The notes beneath the pieces are model-generated. The model made no database searches. It had not been told where the DNA came from and saw only the letters and a program-made list of their open reading frames with translations. A stretch of 6,585 bases of DNA from Pseudomonadota bacterium. Lineage in GTDB: Bacteria; Pseudomonadota; Gammaproteobacteria; Burkholderiales; Burkholderiaceae_C. The stretch lies in contig JAUPTP010000134.1 in assembly GCA_030918015.1 (NCBI GenBank), positions 1-6,585 on the forward strand. Direction: 5' to 3'. Shown here one piece after another: positions 6,223 to 6,585 of the stretch. Position numbers and translations under genes: made by a program. Within the stretch, counting starts at the first letter, position 1; the number at the start of each line of letters is the position of its first letter.

Positions 6223-6585
6223 TCAGCCGAAGCGGTACTCGATCCAGTCGTGGCGCGGCACGCCCGGACGCAGCCAGGCATCGGGCTGGCCGGTGTCGTC
6301 GCGGCCCGGGCTGTCGGGCAGCCAGCCGGGCTCGAGCGCCAGGCCGGCGCAGGGCGGCGCCAGCGCGCGGCCGTCGTAGAACTGCAGCGCCGGCATCGAG
6401 GTGGCGATTCTCATCGCCAGCCGGCCGTCGGCCGACACCAGCCGCGCGGCCTCCTGCGCATGGCCGGGGGCCAGCCGCCAGCCGTGGTCGTAGCCGCCGG
6501 CCGCCGCCAGGGCCGGATGGGGCGCGAACGGCCGGGCGTCGGCGGGGCGCCACTGGCGAAAGTCCATCGGGTCGTCGGCGCGGAT
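6223..6585 (-). CDS. Aldose 1-epimerase (galM-like), 5' end missing
   Basis: Mutarotases interconvert the alpha and beta anomers of sugars such as galactose and glucose. The - strand frame is open to the window edge, so 120 C-terminal residues are visible out of a family length near 300-350. Diagnostic features are ADDPMDFR near the start (fragment 3-10), GYDHGW (31-36) holding the substrate-contacting Asp, PALQFYDG (65-72), and GLALEPGWLPDSP (81-93), where Glu85 matches the catalytic base Glu of GalM. WLRPG (104-108) and a final IEYRFG follow. The Met at 6565-6567 is internal by comparison with the family, since the conserved strand before it continues upstream. The substrate could be a sugar other than galactose, so galM itself is not asserted. 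It is followed by the phosphoesterase gene after 32 bases. Confidence 0.87.
   Translation of the reverse strand: MRADDPMDFRQWRPADARPFAPHPALAAAGGYDHGWRLAPGHAQEAARLVSADGRLAMRIATSMPALQFYDGRALAPPCAGLALEPGWLPDSPGRDDTGQPDAWLRPGVPRHDWIEYRFG

Noticed and set aside
5447..6379. Open frame of 310 codons on the + strand opposite the phosphoesterase and epimerase genes
   Set aside because: It is an Arg/Ala/Gln/Val-rich shadow that crosses two real genes on the other strand.

Overview
The window looks like chromosomal DNA from a GC-rich betaproteobacterium. The order Burkholderiales is the best guess, perhaps the Leptothrix/Rubrivivax/Roseateles side. This rests on the strong G/C bias at third codon positions, the beta-type wording of the BipA and DusA proteins, and a short H-NS-family protein with the TWTGRG...P.WL DNA-binding signature common in that order. 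No IS element, phage gene, CRISPR array, tRNA or rRNA is visible.

Layout from left to right. (1) On the + strand is the 3' four-fifths of typA/bipA, a ribosome-associated translational GTPase. It is followed by a ten-helix EamA/DMT-type exporter whose ATG overlaps the typA stop by one base. (2) A convergent - strand gene follows, encoding a 334-residue protein that I recognise as DUF1839-like and whose function is unknown. (3) Its promoter region is shared, divergently, with dusA, which encodes a tRNA dihydrouridine synthase. (4) dusA is followed by a 160-base non-coding stretch rich in repeats and palindromes, and then by a small H-NS-family nucleoid protein gene. (5) A 185-base convergent intergenic region separates this from a - strand pair: a metallophosphoesterase gene and, upstream of it, the 3' part of an aldose 1-epimerase (galM-like) gene that runs off the right edge.

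Most genes are ordinary housekeeping or accessory functions: translation and tRNA modification (typA, dusA), nucleoid structure (hns-like), export (DMT), and sugar or phosphoester chemistry (galM-like, phosphoesterase). They do not form one pathway. Only the typA-exporter pair and the galM-phosphoesterase pair look co-transcribed.

The two items most worth a second look are the isolated DUF1839-like gene and the control region of the hns-like gene. The first has a Cys/His arrangement that suggests, but does not prove, a papain-like or acyltransferase fold. The second carries four copies of a TGAAA-centred motif, a nested inverted repeat and a further perfect palindrome within about 140 bases. 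I see no clear new multi-gene system here.
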